A stretch of 64,000 nt of DNA from Panagrolaimus kolymaensis (Eukaryota > Nematoda > Chromadorea > Rhabditida > Panagrolaimidae): contig JAJQJQ010000071.1 of the NCBI GenBank assembly GCA_028622995.1, positions 620,001-684,000 of the forward strand, read 5' to 3'. Both the position numbers and the translations under genes were made by a program. This document shows positions 45,701 through 58,818 of the stretch, piece after piece. The first letter of the stretch is position 1. Every line of letters begins with the position of its first letter. The notes under the pieces are model-generated. The model saw nothing but the letters and a program-made list of their open reading frames with translations, searched no databases and was not told where the DNA came from.

Positions 45701-47394
45701 GATATTCTTGCGGGAATAAACACTCCTAAACTTAATGTTCCTTCAACTTTCCGCCCAACATGGTCGGGCCGTTCTTGGGTTATTCCTCCTTTCAATACCA
45801 ATCCAGTTTGGACGGCACCATTGGCATTTTTCCCTGCTTTACTTGCATGCGTTTTAATTTTTATGGATCAACAAATTACTGCTGTAATTGTAAATCGAAA
45901 AGAAAATAAACTAAAAAAAGGATGTGGTTATCATCTGGATCTATTTATTCTTTCAATTTTAATTATTGTCGTTGGATACCTTGGATTACCTGTTTATGTT
46001 GCCGCAACTGTATTATCCATTAATCACATCAATGCATTGAAAGTTGAATCCGAATCACGGGCTCCAGGAGAAGTTCCACAATTTATGGGTGTTCGCGAAC
46101 GTAAGAATTAATTTTAGACAAAATTACTAAAAACTTTAGTTTTTTAGAACGTGTCACTGGAGTTGTTACTTTTATTCTTATTGGATTATCGGTTTTCATG
46201 GCAAAAATATTGGGTTATATTCCAATGCCAGTTTTGTATGGAGTTTTCTTATATATGGGCATCGCCGCACTTGGTGGAATCCAACTTTTTGATAGAATTC
46301 TTTTGATATTAATGCCAATGAAATACCAGCCTGATACAATTTATATTCGTCATGTTCCTTTAAAAACCATTCATTTATTTACCCTTTGGCAAATATCATG
46401 CTTTATCGCTCTTTGGGTTATTAAATCCATTAAAAAAACGTCCATTTTGTTTCCAATTATGGTAGGTTTGCATCATAAAAGCTTGAAAAAAAAAGTCAAA
46501 TGTTTATTTTTTTATTCCAAAAATATTTGCGTTTTTTTTGTAAAGTAAAAAATGCTTGCCTTGAATTTGTTAAAAAAGACCCTTTAATCAAAAAATATAT
46601 TTATAACATTTTCCAATCGAAAAAAATCTTTACATTTTCCCTTTTTTAGCTTGTTGTTATGGTTGCAGTAAGAAAATTAATGGAAAAATTCTTTACGGAT
46701 CGGGATCTCAAATATCTTGATGATAAAATGCCTGATTTTCATTTACGCAAAAAAGAAGATTTACGACGAAAATCTCGTGCAACTAACGTACCTGTAAGAT
46801 CGATCGAGCTTTAAAAAATAACAAAATCTGATGTTTTTTTAATTTTCTAGGAAGAAATAGAAATTGATCTAGATGAAAATCAGGGAACTATTCATGCAGT
46901 TAAAACTGAAGCACATTTGCATATTCCTATGACATCAGGAAATGTAATCAAAATTCCGTTATCTGCTATTCAAGAACCTTCACATAATATTAATATTTCT
47001 AAAGAAGTTAATTCATCAGGAATGTGGAGGCATATTACATCAGAATCTAAAAGCTCATTACAGAAAATGGGTGGCGGTCCTTCATCTGATCGGTAAATTT
47101 GCATTTAATTTTATTTATAATTAGAAAAGTCTTTTAAAAAAATTTACAAAGATTTAATGAATTTCCTAAAAAATAAAAAGAAAAAAATATTTCTTGTAAT
47201 TTTTTTGATACTTTGGATTTTTATTGTTGATTTTAAGATTAATTTTTTTTAGCGACGTCAATTCTCCTCGTTTGGCTACTCCCGAAGAAGCTGAAGATGA
47301 TGATGAAGCGATTACAATAAACATTGTTAAATCATCACCCGAACGTCCAGAAAATGAAAACCAGCCTTTACTCAATAAACGTGGACAAAAGTAG
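42730..47394 (+). CDS. abts-1: SLC4 Na+-coupled bicarbonate transporter
   Basis: Nine exons (42730-43172, 43377-43441, 43624-45170, 45431-45559, 45608-46100, 46148-46461, 46650-46793, 46851-47092, 47253-47394), all phases agreeing. The cytoplasmic N-domain ends with [20 protein letters not shown] and [14 protein letters not shown], both nearly invariant in the family. The membrane domain starts near [13 protein letters not shown] and includes [18 protein letters not shown], an extracellular loop with paired Cys, and [20 protein letters not shown]. The last motif, with KLKK at the DIDS site and [14 protein letters not shown], is of the Na+-coupled (NBC/NDCBE) branch rather than AE1-3. VREQRVTG is also conserved. 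The symbol follows the C. elegans gene of this branch, without proof of orthology. It would move HCO3- to set cell pH and chloride. Confidence 0.93.
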
Positions 47395-49626
47395 TTGTAA
47401 AAATTATATTTTTAAATTTACATAGAGAAAAAAATCTAGTCTATTTTCATTGTTCTTTCATTTTAATATTTATGGTGATTTTTTAAATTTAAAAAAAAAA
47501 TTTCTTTTATCAAACCCATCGATCTCTGTGTGGTTTTTTAAATAACTTTTATTTCTTTACTTTTTTCTTCGTTTTACATTGCTTTTAATGGTAAAAAACT
47601 AAAAAACAAAGCTTACAATAAATTTTGTCTCAATTTTTTTTAAATATTAGAGTTGCTTATAAAAAAATTGACACAAAAGTATCCCATTCGCTGGAGATCT
47701 TACATCGCCGCCTTCATTTTCAAATTACAGTAATATTTTTTGTGTTTGTTTTTTTTAAATTTGTCAACTAGAAAGAAAAAAATTAACTAATAGTTTAATT
47801 TTTGGCAAAATCAATTACTTAACATAAAGACAACAAAGTGTAAAAATTTGCATTTTTTAAGATTAACAATGTATATTTCGGATGGATGAGAATCAATTTT
47901 CTATTTCACAATCCATCGTTAGAACTGCTTTTTAAGAGAGTTTTAAATGTTCTGGATTTTCCTCAAACACGAAATGGTTAAATAAAAAAATTATTATGCG
48001 CCTTGATTTCATCAAGCCTTTTTGAGATTTTTGTAAAAATTATTCTTTGATTTAAACTCTTACTTGAAAAACAATTCCTTCTAAAACCTTTAGCATCCAT
48101 GCTTTCGATGTACAAATAAATATTGTCCATAACTTTGCACAAAGAAAAATATGTTATAGTTAAAGATAACATGGTCCATGGCTTTAATCAAATTTGTTAA
48201 AAATAACAACTGAAAAATTTATAAATTTTGACAAATGTAAAAGCGTCACCAAATTCCAGCTATCAAAAATCATCATGTATTGCCATCTTGAATTAATCTT
48301 ATTCAAGGAAATATCTTTTGTATTCTTCATTTTTTAAATTTTTGCTGTAAAGATATTAATATGCAAACTTTGAGTAAAAAAAATGTCAAGAGTAGTAGTG
48401 GGAGCGCTTGCTCAAAGTAAAAAAATCCACTTCCAACAAGATTTGATTTTCAAAGATAGGTGAAACGAAGAAAAAATTTTCTTTTCTTTTTTTAGCAAAT
48501 TATTTTTTAGCTATATTTCTAATTTCGGGAACTCGAATCAATTTTACTTTTTTTTAGCGACTTTTTAATAAAAGTGACATGAAAGTAATAAATTTTGTTG
48601 AGGTTATTTCAGCATTTTACTTATAGAGCGAAGAAATTTTCGATAAAATTGTTACTCAATGTTTTCCCCTTTTTTTAAACGAAAGAAGTAACCATTATTT
48701 GCTTTTCATATTTGTTAGTTTTATCTATTGAAGCCATGAAAAGAGAGCACAAAATGAGGCAAAGTAGTTTAAACTTGCTTTTTTTCTGAAAAGAAGCTTT
48801 TATTTTATTTGAATTTGGTTAGGGAATAAAAAATAAAGTGTGCTGGAGTGACGCTGGCAGGGAATGTGAAGCAATGCTGCCATCCATCACTGCTTTTTCC
48901 ATCCTTAGCGGGCTTAAAAATTCGACTTGGACTTTTTTTTTTAGTGGACTTCGATGCCAATAACAACGCAGCGCCAAAAGCAAATCGAAGCAAAAAAACT
49001 TACATAGAATGGAGAAAGAGAAGAACAAAAGCTTTTTCTTTTTTTTCTTTGTGGCATTTTAGAGATACATACGTCAGTCGTATTTTATGTAAAGTTTTTG
49101 GTCCCAATTTTCTTCTTCCTTTTTTGTTCTTTTACGTGAAACTTTTATTCTTTTCTTTTCAAACAAAAAGTGTTTTAAAATGAATTTTTTTTGCTGCCAA
49201 AAACGGAGATAAAATGAAATTCCCTGAGAGAATTCATGTCATCTTTGAATTTATCTCGTTGGCATTTAGTCGAATAAAAAAATTAATTTGATGCATGTGA
49301 TAGTTTATTTTTTTTAGCGATTTCCCCATTTGAGTTGTTTAATTGTATCAAAAGCTTCCATTTTCTTTTGGCTCTTTCTTTTTTTGTAATAAAATTTTTA
49401 ACATAAATAAAAAATTAATACAATATTAACTTTGACGCGTGTATGTTTTCCTAAACTTCTTTTATTTACAAATTTATTTTATTCTTAAATGGATTTAAAT
49501 TTAAACGCTCCAATAATTTTGAAAGTTATAAGCAACTATGTTTACAACAAAAAAAAAGGAAGAGAAATTAACTTAAATTTATAAATAAGAAGTAAAGATT
49601 TAATTTACGGCATTTTTCACTAGTCA
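47395..49626. other. Intergenic
   Basis: No supported gene. A GC-richer ORF at 48848-49183 reads open on both strands but lacks splice context and ends in low-complexity Phe/Leu. Confidence 0.4.
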
Positions 49627-50964
49627 CACTGAAAAAAAAGGTAGCATTTTACCATTGTCACTATCGATCCTTCAAAAAATGGTTGTGGATTAAGCACCAA
49701 TTTAGGGACAATTTCCAGGGGGCGAATTCACGATAACACCAAATTGGATGACTTTTAATCACTTTTTTTTTAAAATTAGTAGTGAATGAAAAAAATACCT
49801 TTTTTTTCAAAATTCACTCCTAATTTTGGTCAAACTTTTTTTTTCAGTCACAATTCAATGTTTTTCTTTTAATCATTTTTGATGAGGAAATACTCGAATC
49901 GCGATGAATGTCTTATTTGCGGGAAACATTCTCCAATGGTTCACTCTTTATTTTTGCTATTAGTGGTCTTAAATTTAAAAAGATAGATTTTAGCCGAAAG
50001 ATTAAAGTTTATGTAAAAAATCTTGTCCATTGCGCTCAGAGGTTTTACAAGAAGCATAAACAATTATTTTTATAAAGGTGTTCTTCTTCTCTATGTTTGA
50101 AAGATTGAGGTACTCATTAAAATGCAAATTAATTGGTTGCGCTCAGCATTATTCAAATAAAATAAAAAATTAATAAATCAAACTTTTGCAAAAGAAAAAA
50201 ATGGTCTAGCGGTCGCATATTTTTAAAAACGATCCAGCGCACGCATTTTTTTAACGAATGTTAACGAAAAAAGCTTTTTCTTTGGTTGTCTGCCACCCAT
50301 TTTCACTTCATTATCGCTTTCTTTCCTTTACCTTTTAAGGATGGATGCTATGGTTAACCAAAGTATTATTCATTGATATCTTCGGATACCTTGATAGCTA
50401 ATTGATATTCTTTATTGAATTCAAATACTTAGCAAATAAATATGCAAATCTTTGGTTTACCAGTATTTGCTTAACCATCCAAGGCTTCTGGTGCGGCCAA
50501 GCTTTGGTTAGTTATGCGAACCAGAAGTAACCATTGAGATGCATAGCTATGCATTTGGTGACATTCAATGAATTCAAAACATTAGCTAATGCATATAATT
50601 GGTGGCATCCAATATTTGCATAATAAACAAATTTCAAGTTCTCGAAAACTTGGATAATTCTTAATTTTTGGTATAAAGGCTATCTTGATAGTCTTGTAAC
50701 AGTAATATGGAGCTTCAAATTCAATATCTAATAATAACCTTTGTTAATGCAAAAAAGCTCTCTCGGATCTTGAATTTCTCACCATTTTCGTATTTAAATG
50801 TCTACATTTTATTGATAATTTGTCCCCTAATTTGGGTGTAAAATGGCACCCTCATAAGGCAAAATTTAAGATGCCCTGTCAGTTGCTACACACCCTGTAG
50901 CGCCCGAGAATTGGGCCAGAATTGTCTCTATTTTGTTGTCAAAAACTATCCCTTTTTTTCAGTG
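49627..50964. mobile_element. Possible decayed inverted-repeat element
   Basis: CACTGAAAAAAAAGG at the left faces CCTTTTTTTCAGTG at the right. Further in, GGTAGCATTTTACC and CAATTTAGGGACAATTT on the left have inverted counterparts in GGTGCCATTTTACACC and AAATTAGGGGACAAATT on the right. A further inverted TTTTTCAGTCA lies at about 49848. No target duplication is clear and no transposase frame is present. Confidence 0.4.
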
Positions 50965-51471
50965 CAGCAATTATTTTTTATTTTTGCAACCTTTTCAATA
51001 TTGAAGCTTTTGCATTTATTTATAAGAGTTTTAAGAGAGGGGCATAATTTAAAAGAAGAGTAGCAATTTTATGTTCCCTTCTGAGTATGCATGCTTCTTT
51101 GCATTCAGCCATTCTCTTTCGTTTACTTAAATATGAATGCCATTGCCATTTTATTTTATATTCTTTTTTAGTCAGTCTTTTTCTTTTCGACTTTTAGTCT
51201 CTATTTTTTACTTTTTTCCATTATTAGAAATTAGCTTCATTTTTTTTAGCTTAAAGAAGGCCTCAAATTACTACATATTTAAATTTAAGACGCCCCCTTC
51301 CTTAAATTTTAGCTGTTAAACAACTATCATTAAAATTTAGCCATCACTACAAACAGCAGGAGACATATCCTTATGTTTTATTTAACCGTTTTTTCTTTCT
51401 TCCGACTAAAATCTTCTACCCATTTTTCTTTTATATTTTTGATGTTTATAAAAGATTAGTTTTTTGAATTG

Positions 51472-51479
51472 ATTTCTAG
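51472..51479 (+). promoter_or_regulatory. Candidate SL trans-splice acceptor
   Basis: TGATTTCTAG ends seven nt before ATG 51487 and no upstream coding exon joins in phase, which fits trans-splicing of the leader to the carbonic-anhydrase-related mRNA. Confidence 0.45.
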
Positions 51480-51486
51480 CTCGGGA

Positions 51487-53702
51487 ATGGCATTTTTTGA
51501 ACAATTGTCAGCCAAATTTCAAGAACTTAAACCTCAAATCAACTCCGTAGTTGAGCAAGCAAATAAAGCTAAACAAAATCTTGTTCCTGTTTTAAATAAG
51601 TGTACTCAACAACTTGATACTCTTGGAAAAATTCTTCAAGTAAGTTTACTTTTTTATCTTAACAAATAAATTCTTGTCAACTACCAAAAAAAGGATGTAA
51701 AATTTAATAAATGAAATATTTTAGGTAAATTCGAACCGTTACCAATCTCCTATTGATATCGTCCCTTCCATCACAGCATTTGATCCTGCACTTGAAAATG
51801 TCAATTTTACGTGAGCTTTTTTGTTTTAGCATTAATCAAATAAACAAAAACCAAAAACTTTGGTATTGATATTAAACCTTTTCCCCTTTTAAAATGATTA
51901 ATTTTTAATGCTTTATTAAATTTTATTTTTTCATGAAAACAAAGGAAAATGATAAAACCACATTGCAAATATAAAATCAAACTTTTTTCCGCGGAATAAA
52001 AGAAATATTCGTTGCGTCTTTTATGGTTAAAATAATTAACCAAAAATGGTTGAATTGGCAAAAAATTGTAGGAATAAAGAAATCAAAAACGCGTTTCTTC
52101 CAAACTTAAAACCAAAGAATACATAACTGCCAAATTTTTATGTAATTTGATTCTATTTTTTTATTTCTCTGACGAGTCAGGATTTAGACTTAAATATTTC
52201 CAGCAAAATATTTTTTTATTTAATGATTTTTGGCCTTCCCTTTTCAGTGATACATTTTGTTTAAAGTTTCCACGAAAAATATGTTTCTTTGGCCAAATTT
52301 CGAAACACAAAAAAAAATGATTAGTATAATATTAAGATCTGTAAAGCTTCATTTATAAATTTTTTATAAGCGTATAAAACTTTATTTTAAGTAATAAAAT
52401 CCAAAAATGAATCGAAAAAAGCTTATCATAAAAATATACTTTCCTAAATAGCGCATCTTTCTATTCTTTTAACAACTGACTAAGAAAAAAAATATTTTTT
52501 TTTATAAATTTATTTTATTTATGTCCGTACATTTTGATTAGAAAGTTCATTTTTTATAGATATAATTATGATGAAAGTTCTCACCTTATGCTTCGTAATA
52601 TTGGATGCTGTTTACAATTAAAATATCCAGAAGGGAACAATGTAGATCTTACAACATCCATTTTTCCGAATGAAGAGTTCCATCTCGAAGTTATTAATTT
52701 TCATTGGGGGACAGGTAAAGTGATATCAGTGCTTATACCTAATTGTCTTAAAAATTTATTATTTCTTTATAAAATAATTTATATAAATTTTCTAAACTCT
52801 TTAATGATATTTCCAAAAATACAATGCCTTACACTCTACCGAACTCAATTTAGTCGTTTTTAACGGTTTGTAATCGGTTGGCGCAGGTCGATGCATTACC
52901 ATAATTTCTCATTCTTTAAATTTTTTTGAGTTTGTTTTTCCATTACTTTCATAGTTCTTCGAAAAATGGCGGATATTATAATTTATGAAAAAAATTCAAA
53001 GACAAAGCCAAATTACGGCAATGTATCGACCGATGAAACCCGATTAAAAACTGTCACAAAGAAATAAATTCATTTCGTTAGAATGTTAGGAAATGTAAAA
53101 TTAATAAGTTTCAAATAAAAGCCAAAATTAAGAAAGAGATTATGGTTTCAGAGCCTATGAATGGATCTGAACATACTGTCGGTGGAGTTGGATACGCAGG
53201 GGAAATTCACTATATCCATAGAAACTTAAAATATTTAAATATGGATTTGGCATCTAAACAATCTAATGGAATTTTAATTCTCTGCGTATTTTTGAACGAA
53301 TCCCATGACGATAATACAAACTTAATATTATTGAATAATGTATTACCACATATCCACTATGCAGAAGCTGAAGCAGCTTTAGTTTCATTTCGATTTTCTG
53401 CGTTACTTCCAACTGCAGAAAAATCAAAAGAATTCTGGATGTATGAGGGTTCTGAAACTATTGATCCTTATAGAGAAATCGCAAAATGGATAATATTTCG
53501 CTCAGCTATCCCTGTTTCTTCTACCCAATTAGATTCATGGCGCAACTTATTACGCACACGATCTGATAATGAAGTAGAGGAAAAAATGATTGCGATTCGG
53601 CCTTTACAAGCAACAAACTCACGCATCATCCGTTCGTCCTTCAAGAGCGTTGCTCAAGCCGAACTTCCTATGGATCAAAAATCTTTTATTGGTACTGGAT
53701 AA
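51487..53702 (+). CDS. Alpha-carbonic-anhydrase-related protein, probably inactive
   Basis: Four exons (51487-51639, 51725-51810, 52560-52714, 53152-53702), 314 aa. The first 51 residues are helical (FFEQLSAKFQELKPQINSVV) with no signal peptide, replacing the usual N-terminal strand. Then come YQSPIDIVPS, LEVINFHWGT, GSEHTVGGVGYAGEIHYIHRN and AKWIIFRSAIPVSSTQL, clear alpha-CA landmarks. The zinc-ligand motif H-F-H-W-G is N-F-H-W-G here, so the first of three His ligands (His94 by human CA II numbering) is Asn; His96 and His119 remain. The substrate region TTPP is TIDP. Loss of one ligand is how CA8-type related proteins lost hydratase activity, so this protein most likely binds partners instead. 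It lies 4 kb from the bicarbonate transporter. Confidence 0.87.
52866..53062. mobile_element. Probable MITE in a carbonic-anhydrase-related intron
   Basis: TTTGTAATCGG and GGTCGATGCATTACCATAA near 52870-52905 face inverted partners (ATTACGGCAATGTATCGACC, CCCGATTAAAAA) near 53015-53060. Arms of about 45 bp are roughly 75% similar by eye. It lies within the 437-nt intron 3. Confidence 0.55.
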
Positions 53703-53984
53703 TTAAATTTTTAAAAGCATATTTTAAGCAAATGTGCTTAAATATTTAAAAAAAAATAAGAAAAATTTTAAAAAATAGATTCGCAATAAATTTATTATTA
53801 ATTTAATTCTTTAATTAGCTTTATAAGGAAAGTAACGAGTAATTAAGTACTTGTTTTTAATTTAAGCAAATCAGATAGGCTATAAATTTTATGTATTTTA
53901 TAATTTTATCTAAATTTGACAATTTGAAAATTACTAGTAAATAAAATAATGAAAAACAAAGAAAATGAACGCAGCAATCGGGTT

Positions 53985-54241
53985 CGGCATTTTCATGGAA
54001 CCCATAGATAGAGTTATCAATTTTGAAAGAACGCATAGACAGCCTTACACATTTTCAAGGAAAACAAAGATAAAGTTATCCATTTTCAAGGAACACAAAG
54101 ATAAAGTTATCCATTTTCATGTAACGCATTGATGGCGTTATCCATTTTCATGGATAACAAAGAAGAAGTTACTCATTTTCAAGGAACACAAAGAAGCAGT
54201 TATCCCTTTTCAAGTAACACATAAATAGTGTTAGACATTTT
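53985..54241. repeat. Spacer repeats, about 30-bp unit, at rDNA edge
   Basis: Seven or eight diverged units of the type AAAGATAAAGTTATCCATTT with TTCAAGGAACAC between. The same kind of unit fills 60960-61600 before the 18S gene, so this is intergenic-spacer DNA. Confidence 0.75.
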
Positions 54242-55157
54242 CATATGCAGTAACACCAAATAATGGTGGCATGGTTGGGTCCTACCTACTATGAAAAGGA
54301 TATGTGTATAATAAAATCATGCATGGTTCATATTCCATCAAAAAATGAAAAAGCTTTGGATTATGTATGAGAATATGTATGCATGCAATTTGGATGATAG
54401 GTTGGTGGGAAAAAAAAATCAACCATCACATACCATATTGTTTCTGTAAGGGTGAATAAAGGTGTGCAGTTGTATGTCAAAATATTTAGGCATACAACCA
54501 CATTTTTAATATTTAAAAAACCCAAATAGCCATCGGCAAAAGGTTAATTTCGGGTGAAAATGTGGTTTAAAAGATCCATACACTTGCAAAAAGAGTGTAT
54601 GGTATTACTTTTTTGCATTTTCACTTTGATTTTAATCTTCTGTCGATGGCTTTTTTTTTTATCACCCATTTCAAGAATAAAAAAACGACCCTTTTTTTTT
54701 TGATTGGAGCCATAAATATGAGATCATACGAGGTCTCATATTTATGGCTCAGTTTTTTACCACTCATTTTAAAAATTTACATAAAGCCCGTCAAAATGCA
54801 GCCTCAACAAAAATTCAGAGAAAAAAACCAATAATAATAGCCCTTACAAAATAAACCAATCAAAAAGTAAGCTATTCAATAACCCAAAAAATTAAAAAAG
54901 TAAGCTATTCCATCACCCAAAAAATTAAAAAAGTAAGCTATTCCATCACCCAAAAAATTAAAAAAGTAAGCTATTCAATCACCCAAAAAATTAAAAAAGT
55001 AAGCTATTCCATCACCCAAAAAATTAAAAAAGTAATCTATTCCATCACCCAAAAAATTAAAAAAGTAAGCTATTCCATCACCCAAAAAATTAAAAAAGTA
55101 AGCTATTCAATCACCCAAAAAATTAAAAAAGTAAGCTAGTCCGTCGAAAAAAATCAT
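54242..55157. repeat. rDNA spacer block, copy 1, with eight 33-bp units
   Basis: Nearly identical to 59547-60693. It holds a 17/18-bp palindrome around CCATAAATATGAGATC (54707-54750) and then eight units of 33 bp (54867-55130; GTAAGCTATTCCATCACCCA plus AAAAATTAAAAAA) and a last variant GTAAGCTAGTCCGTCG. After AAATCAT (55157) it runs straight into 5.8S sequence. Confidence 0.9.
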
Positions 55158-55285
55158 TGGTTCGATGAAGAACGCAGCAAAATGCGTTAATTTTCATGAC
55201 TTGCAAACTACATGAATGAAAAAGTTTCGAATGCAAATTGCGCCGTTCGTTTTTAACGAATGGCACATCTGTATGAGATTCGTAT
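55155..55285 (+). rRNA. 5.8S rRNA, 5'-truncated
   Basis: TTCGATGAAGAACGCAGC and TTTCGAATGCAAATTGCGCC are the universal 5.8S landmarks. The 35-40 nt normally before TCGATGAAG are missing: the spacer array abuts at TCATTGG. With no 18S or ITS1 before it, this unit cannot yield a normal precursor. Confidence 0.85.
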
Positions 55286-55609
55286 AAATTACTACTGCAT
55301 TAGGCTTGTGAAAGGGCTTATATGTAGTGATAATTGAAGGATTTATTATGTCCTTCGTATGGGAAAGTAAAGAATTTTGGCATAGGATTCGTTGGATCGA
55401 CCTTTATAGCTTTACTTAAATCTCATAAAATTTTTGCTTGCTATGTAACCTTTAATTGGTTTCATAGCAGCATTTTTTCATAAGCTTTACTTGATAAAAG
55501 TAAAAACTTGAATTGACCATTTTTTTATGGTTGAGATAAAAGTTCTTTTACTTGAAAAGTATATTGCTTTATGAATTAATGTATAGCATAAATTTTACCT
55601 TTTACGAAC
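55286..55609 (+). other. ITS2
   Basis: Transcribed spacer between 5.8S and 28S, AT-rich, about 320 bp. No internal feature identified. Confidence 0.75.
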
Positions 55610-57028
55610 TCATATCAGGTGTGACTACCCGCTGAACTTAAGCATATCAGTAAGCGGAGGAAAAGAAACTAAAAAGGATTCCCTTAGTAACTGCGAGTGA
55701 AACGGGATAAGCTCAGCGCTGAATCTCTATAGCGTAATGTTATAGCGAACTGTAGCGTATAGCATGATACATTATATGAGGTATAAAATCTTAAGTTCTC
55801 TTTGACTAGAGTTCCATAGAAGGTGATAGGCCTGTTAAGATTTTTTATACCTTATATTTGTTTTATGTTTTGAGTCGGGTTGTTTGGAAACACAGCCCAA
55901 AGAAGGTGGTAAACTTCACCTAAAGCTAAATATGACCATGAATCCGATAGCAAACAAGTACCGTGAGGGAAAGTTGAAAAGAACTCTGAAGAGAGAGTTA
56001 AATAGTACGCGAAACCGAATGGGTGGAAACGGATAGAGTTGTCGAAAGATGGTAGTAATAAGTTGGAAAGTGATGTAACGGTTTGAGCTTTGTTATCGTA
56101 AGATTCAATGCTTGAATGCAGTTTATTGTTTAACAATGCACTTGCTATCATTGTGCTGATACGATTGATCATAACTTCTTAAGTTTTGTTAGAGGGCATA
56201 TCTTCGGATGTGTATCCTTGCTTAATGGAAGATGTTTTTGATTAATTGGGTATGAAAGAGCCAAAAATTATGTAAATAAGATGGTGAATTAAAGTTAACG
56301 CATGCGTTGGCTTTTTTACATTGTTTTACTTTTATATATGATGCGGTTCTTTTTTATCAGTATAAAAGACAATCACCTATCTGTCCCGTCTTGAAACACG
56401 GACCAAGGAGTTTATCGTATATGCGAGTCATTGAGTGAATAAAACTCATTGGCGTAATGAAAGTAAAGTTACCTTTATGGTAATGATATGTGATCATGTA
56501 ATTTTCGAATTATATGAGCAACATAGTCCCATCTAAATTGTTTACAATTGGGTGGAGATAGAGCATATGCGATGAGACCCGAAAGATGGTGAACTATGCC
56601 TGAGCAGGATGAAGTCAGAGGAAACTCTGATGGAAGTCCGAAGCGGTTCTGACGTGCAAATCGATCGTCTGACTTGGGTATAGGGGCGAAAGACTAATCG
56701 AACCATCTAGTAGCTGGTTCCTTCCGAAGTTTCCCTTAGGATAGCTTCAACTATTTATAGTTATACTCGGTAAAGCGAACGATTAGAGGTCTTGGGAACG
56801 AAATGTTCTCAACCTATTCTCATACTCTTAATGGGTATGATGTATATGTTTCTTAATTGAACATATACATTGAATATTAAGTTGAAAGTGGGCCATTTTT
56901 GGTAAGCAGAACTGGCGATGCGGGATGAACCGCAAGTAAAGTTAAGGTGCCTAACTTTTTGCTCATGAGACCCCATAAAAGGTGTTAGTTGATATTGACA
57001 GCAGGACGGTGGACATGGAAGTTGTAAA

Positions 57029-57062
<34 letters not shown>

Positions 57063-58069
57063 TCAACTAGCCCTGAAAATGGATGGCGCTCTAGCGAAAG
57101 ACCTATACTTTACTGTTATACTATGGTATAACTAATAAACAGAGTATAACATGTAGGAAGGTGTAGTAGTTAGCGTTGAAGGTTTACATTGTAAAATGGA
57201 CTGGAGCTTCTACTAGTGCAGATCTTGGTGATAGTAGCAAACATTCAAGTGAGATCCTTGAAGGCCGAAGTGAAAAAGGTTTCCACGTGAACAGTATTTG
57301 AATGTGGGTCAGTCGGTCCTAAAGAAATTGCGCATGCAATTTTCATTATGTGTGTTATCATATTTTAATATGGTTTCACATGTTTTCTGAAAGGGAAGTA
57401 GGTTAATATTCCTACACTATGAGAATACGATTATATTTTAACTTCGGTTAATATATAAGGGGCGGTAACGTTATATGAACTCATATACGTCATATAAAGT
57501 TCAGAATAGAGATCTCTTCTCTATTTTAGCTATTTTGTCCATGGAATGAGATCATCTCGAGATATGGATAAAGATAGTGTAAAGCATAACGGTTTTTGTT
57601 ATGTTCTGAGTGCTTTATATGACCCTTGAAAATATGAGGGATCCCTAATAATGTATTCCATAACCGTACCTGATTCCGCATCAGGTTTTCAAGGTGAATA
57701 GCCTCTGGTCGATAGAATAATGTAGGTAAGGGAAGTCGGCAAATTAGATCCGTAACTTCGGAAAAAGGATTGGCTCTAAGAATCGAGTATATTGGGTTTT
57801 TAAATGAAACTTAATGAAATAAGTCATGTTTGAGGGATCCTTCGGGTGAACTTGGACTAGTGCTTATTTTATTTTGTGAATTTTTTAAACTTGTTTCATT
57901 CTTTCGGGTTTGTAACGTCAATATACACTTAACGATTAGCTTAGAACTGACACGGACTCGGGGAATCCGACTGTCTAATTAAAACAGAGCAAATAGAAGG
58001 CGTTTATATGCGTTGACTATTTGTGATTTCTGCCCAGTGCTCTGAATGTTAATCTAAAGAAATTTATAT

Positions 58070-58129
<60 letters not shown>

Positions 58130-58699
58130 GATAAGTCCTGACGCGCACGAATGGATTAACGAGATTCCCACTGTCCCTATCTACTATCTAGCGAAATCAC
58201 AGCCAAGGGAACGGGCTTGGTAAAGTCTGCGGGGAAAGAAGACCCTATTGAGCTTGACTCTAGTCTGACTTTGTGAAGAGTCATAAGAGGTGTAGTATAA
58301 GGGGGAGACTTCGGTCAATCGTGAAATACCCCTACTTTTATCGACTCTTTACTTATTCAGTAATACGGAGATTGTCTTCGGACTTTCTTTTGGAATTAAA
58401 TGTTTTAATTTGATTAAAGCATGATCCGCACTGATGACATTGTCAGGCGGGGAGTTTGACTGGGGCGGTACATCTGTCAAATAGTAACGCAGGTGTCCTA
58501 AGGTATACTCAGTGAGGACAGAAACCTCACGTAGACTAAAAGGAGAAAAGTATACTTGATCTTGATTCTCAGTACGAATACAGACCGTTAAAGCGTGGCC
58601 TATCGATCCTTTTGGATTTAAAAGTTTTAAATAAGAGGTGTCAGAAAAGTTACCATAGGGATAACTGGCTTGTGGCAGCCAAGCGTCCATAGCGACGTT

Positions 58700-58736
<37 letters not shown>

Positions 58737-58780
58737 ACGAAGCAGAATTCGTAAAGCGTTGGATTGTTCACCCACTAATA

Positions 58781-58818
<38 letters not shown>

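Noticed and set aside
55852..58771. ORFs of 85-140 codons on the minus strand
   Set aside because: They are antisense to 28S rRNA.
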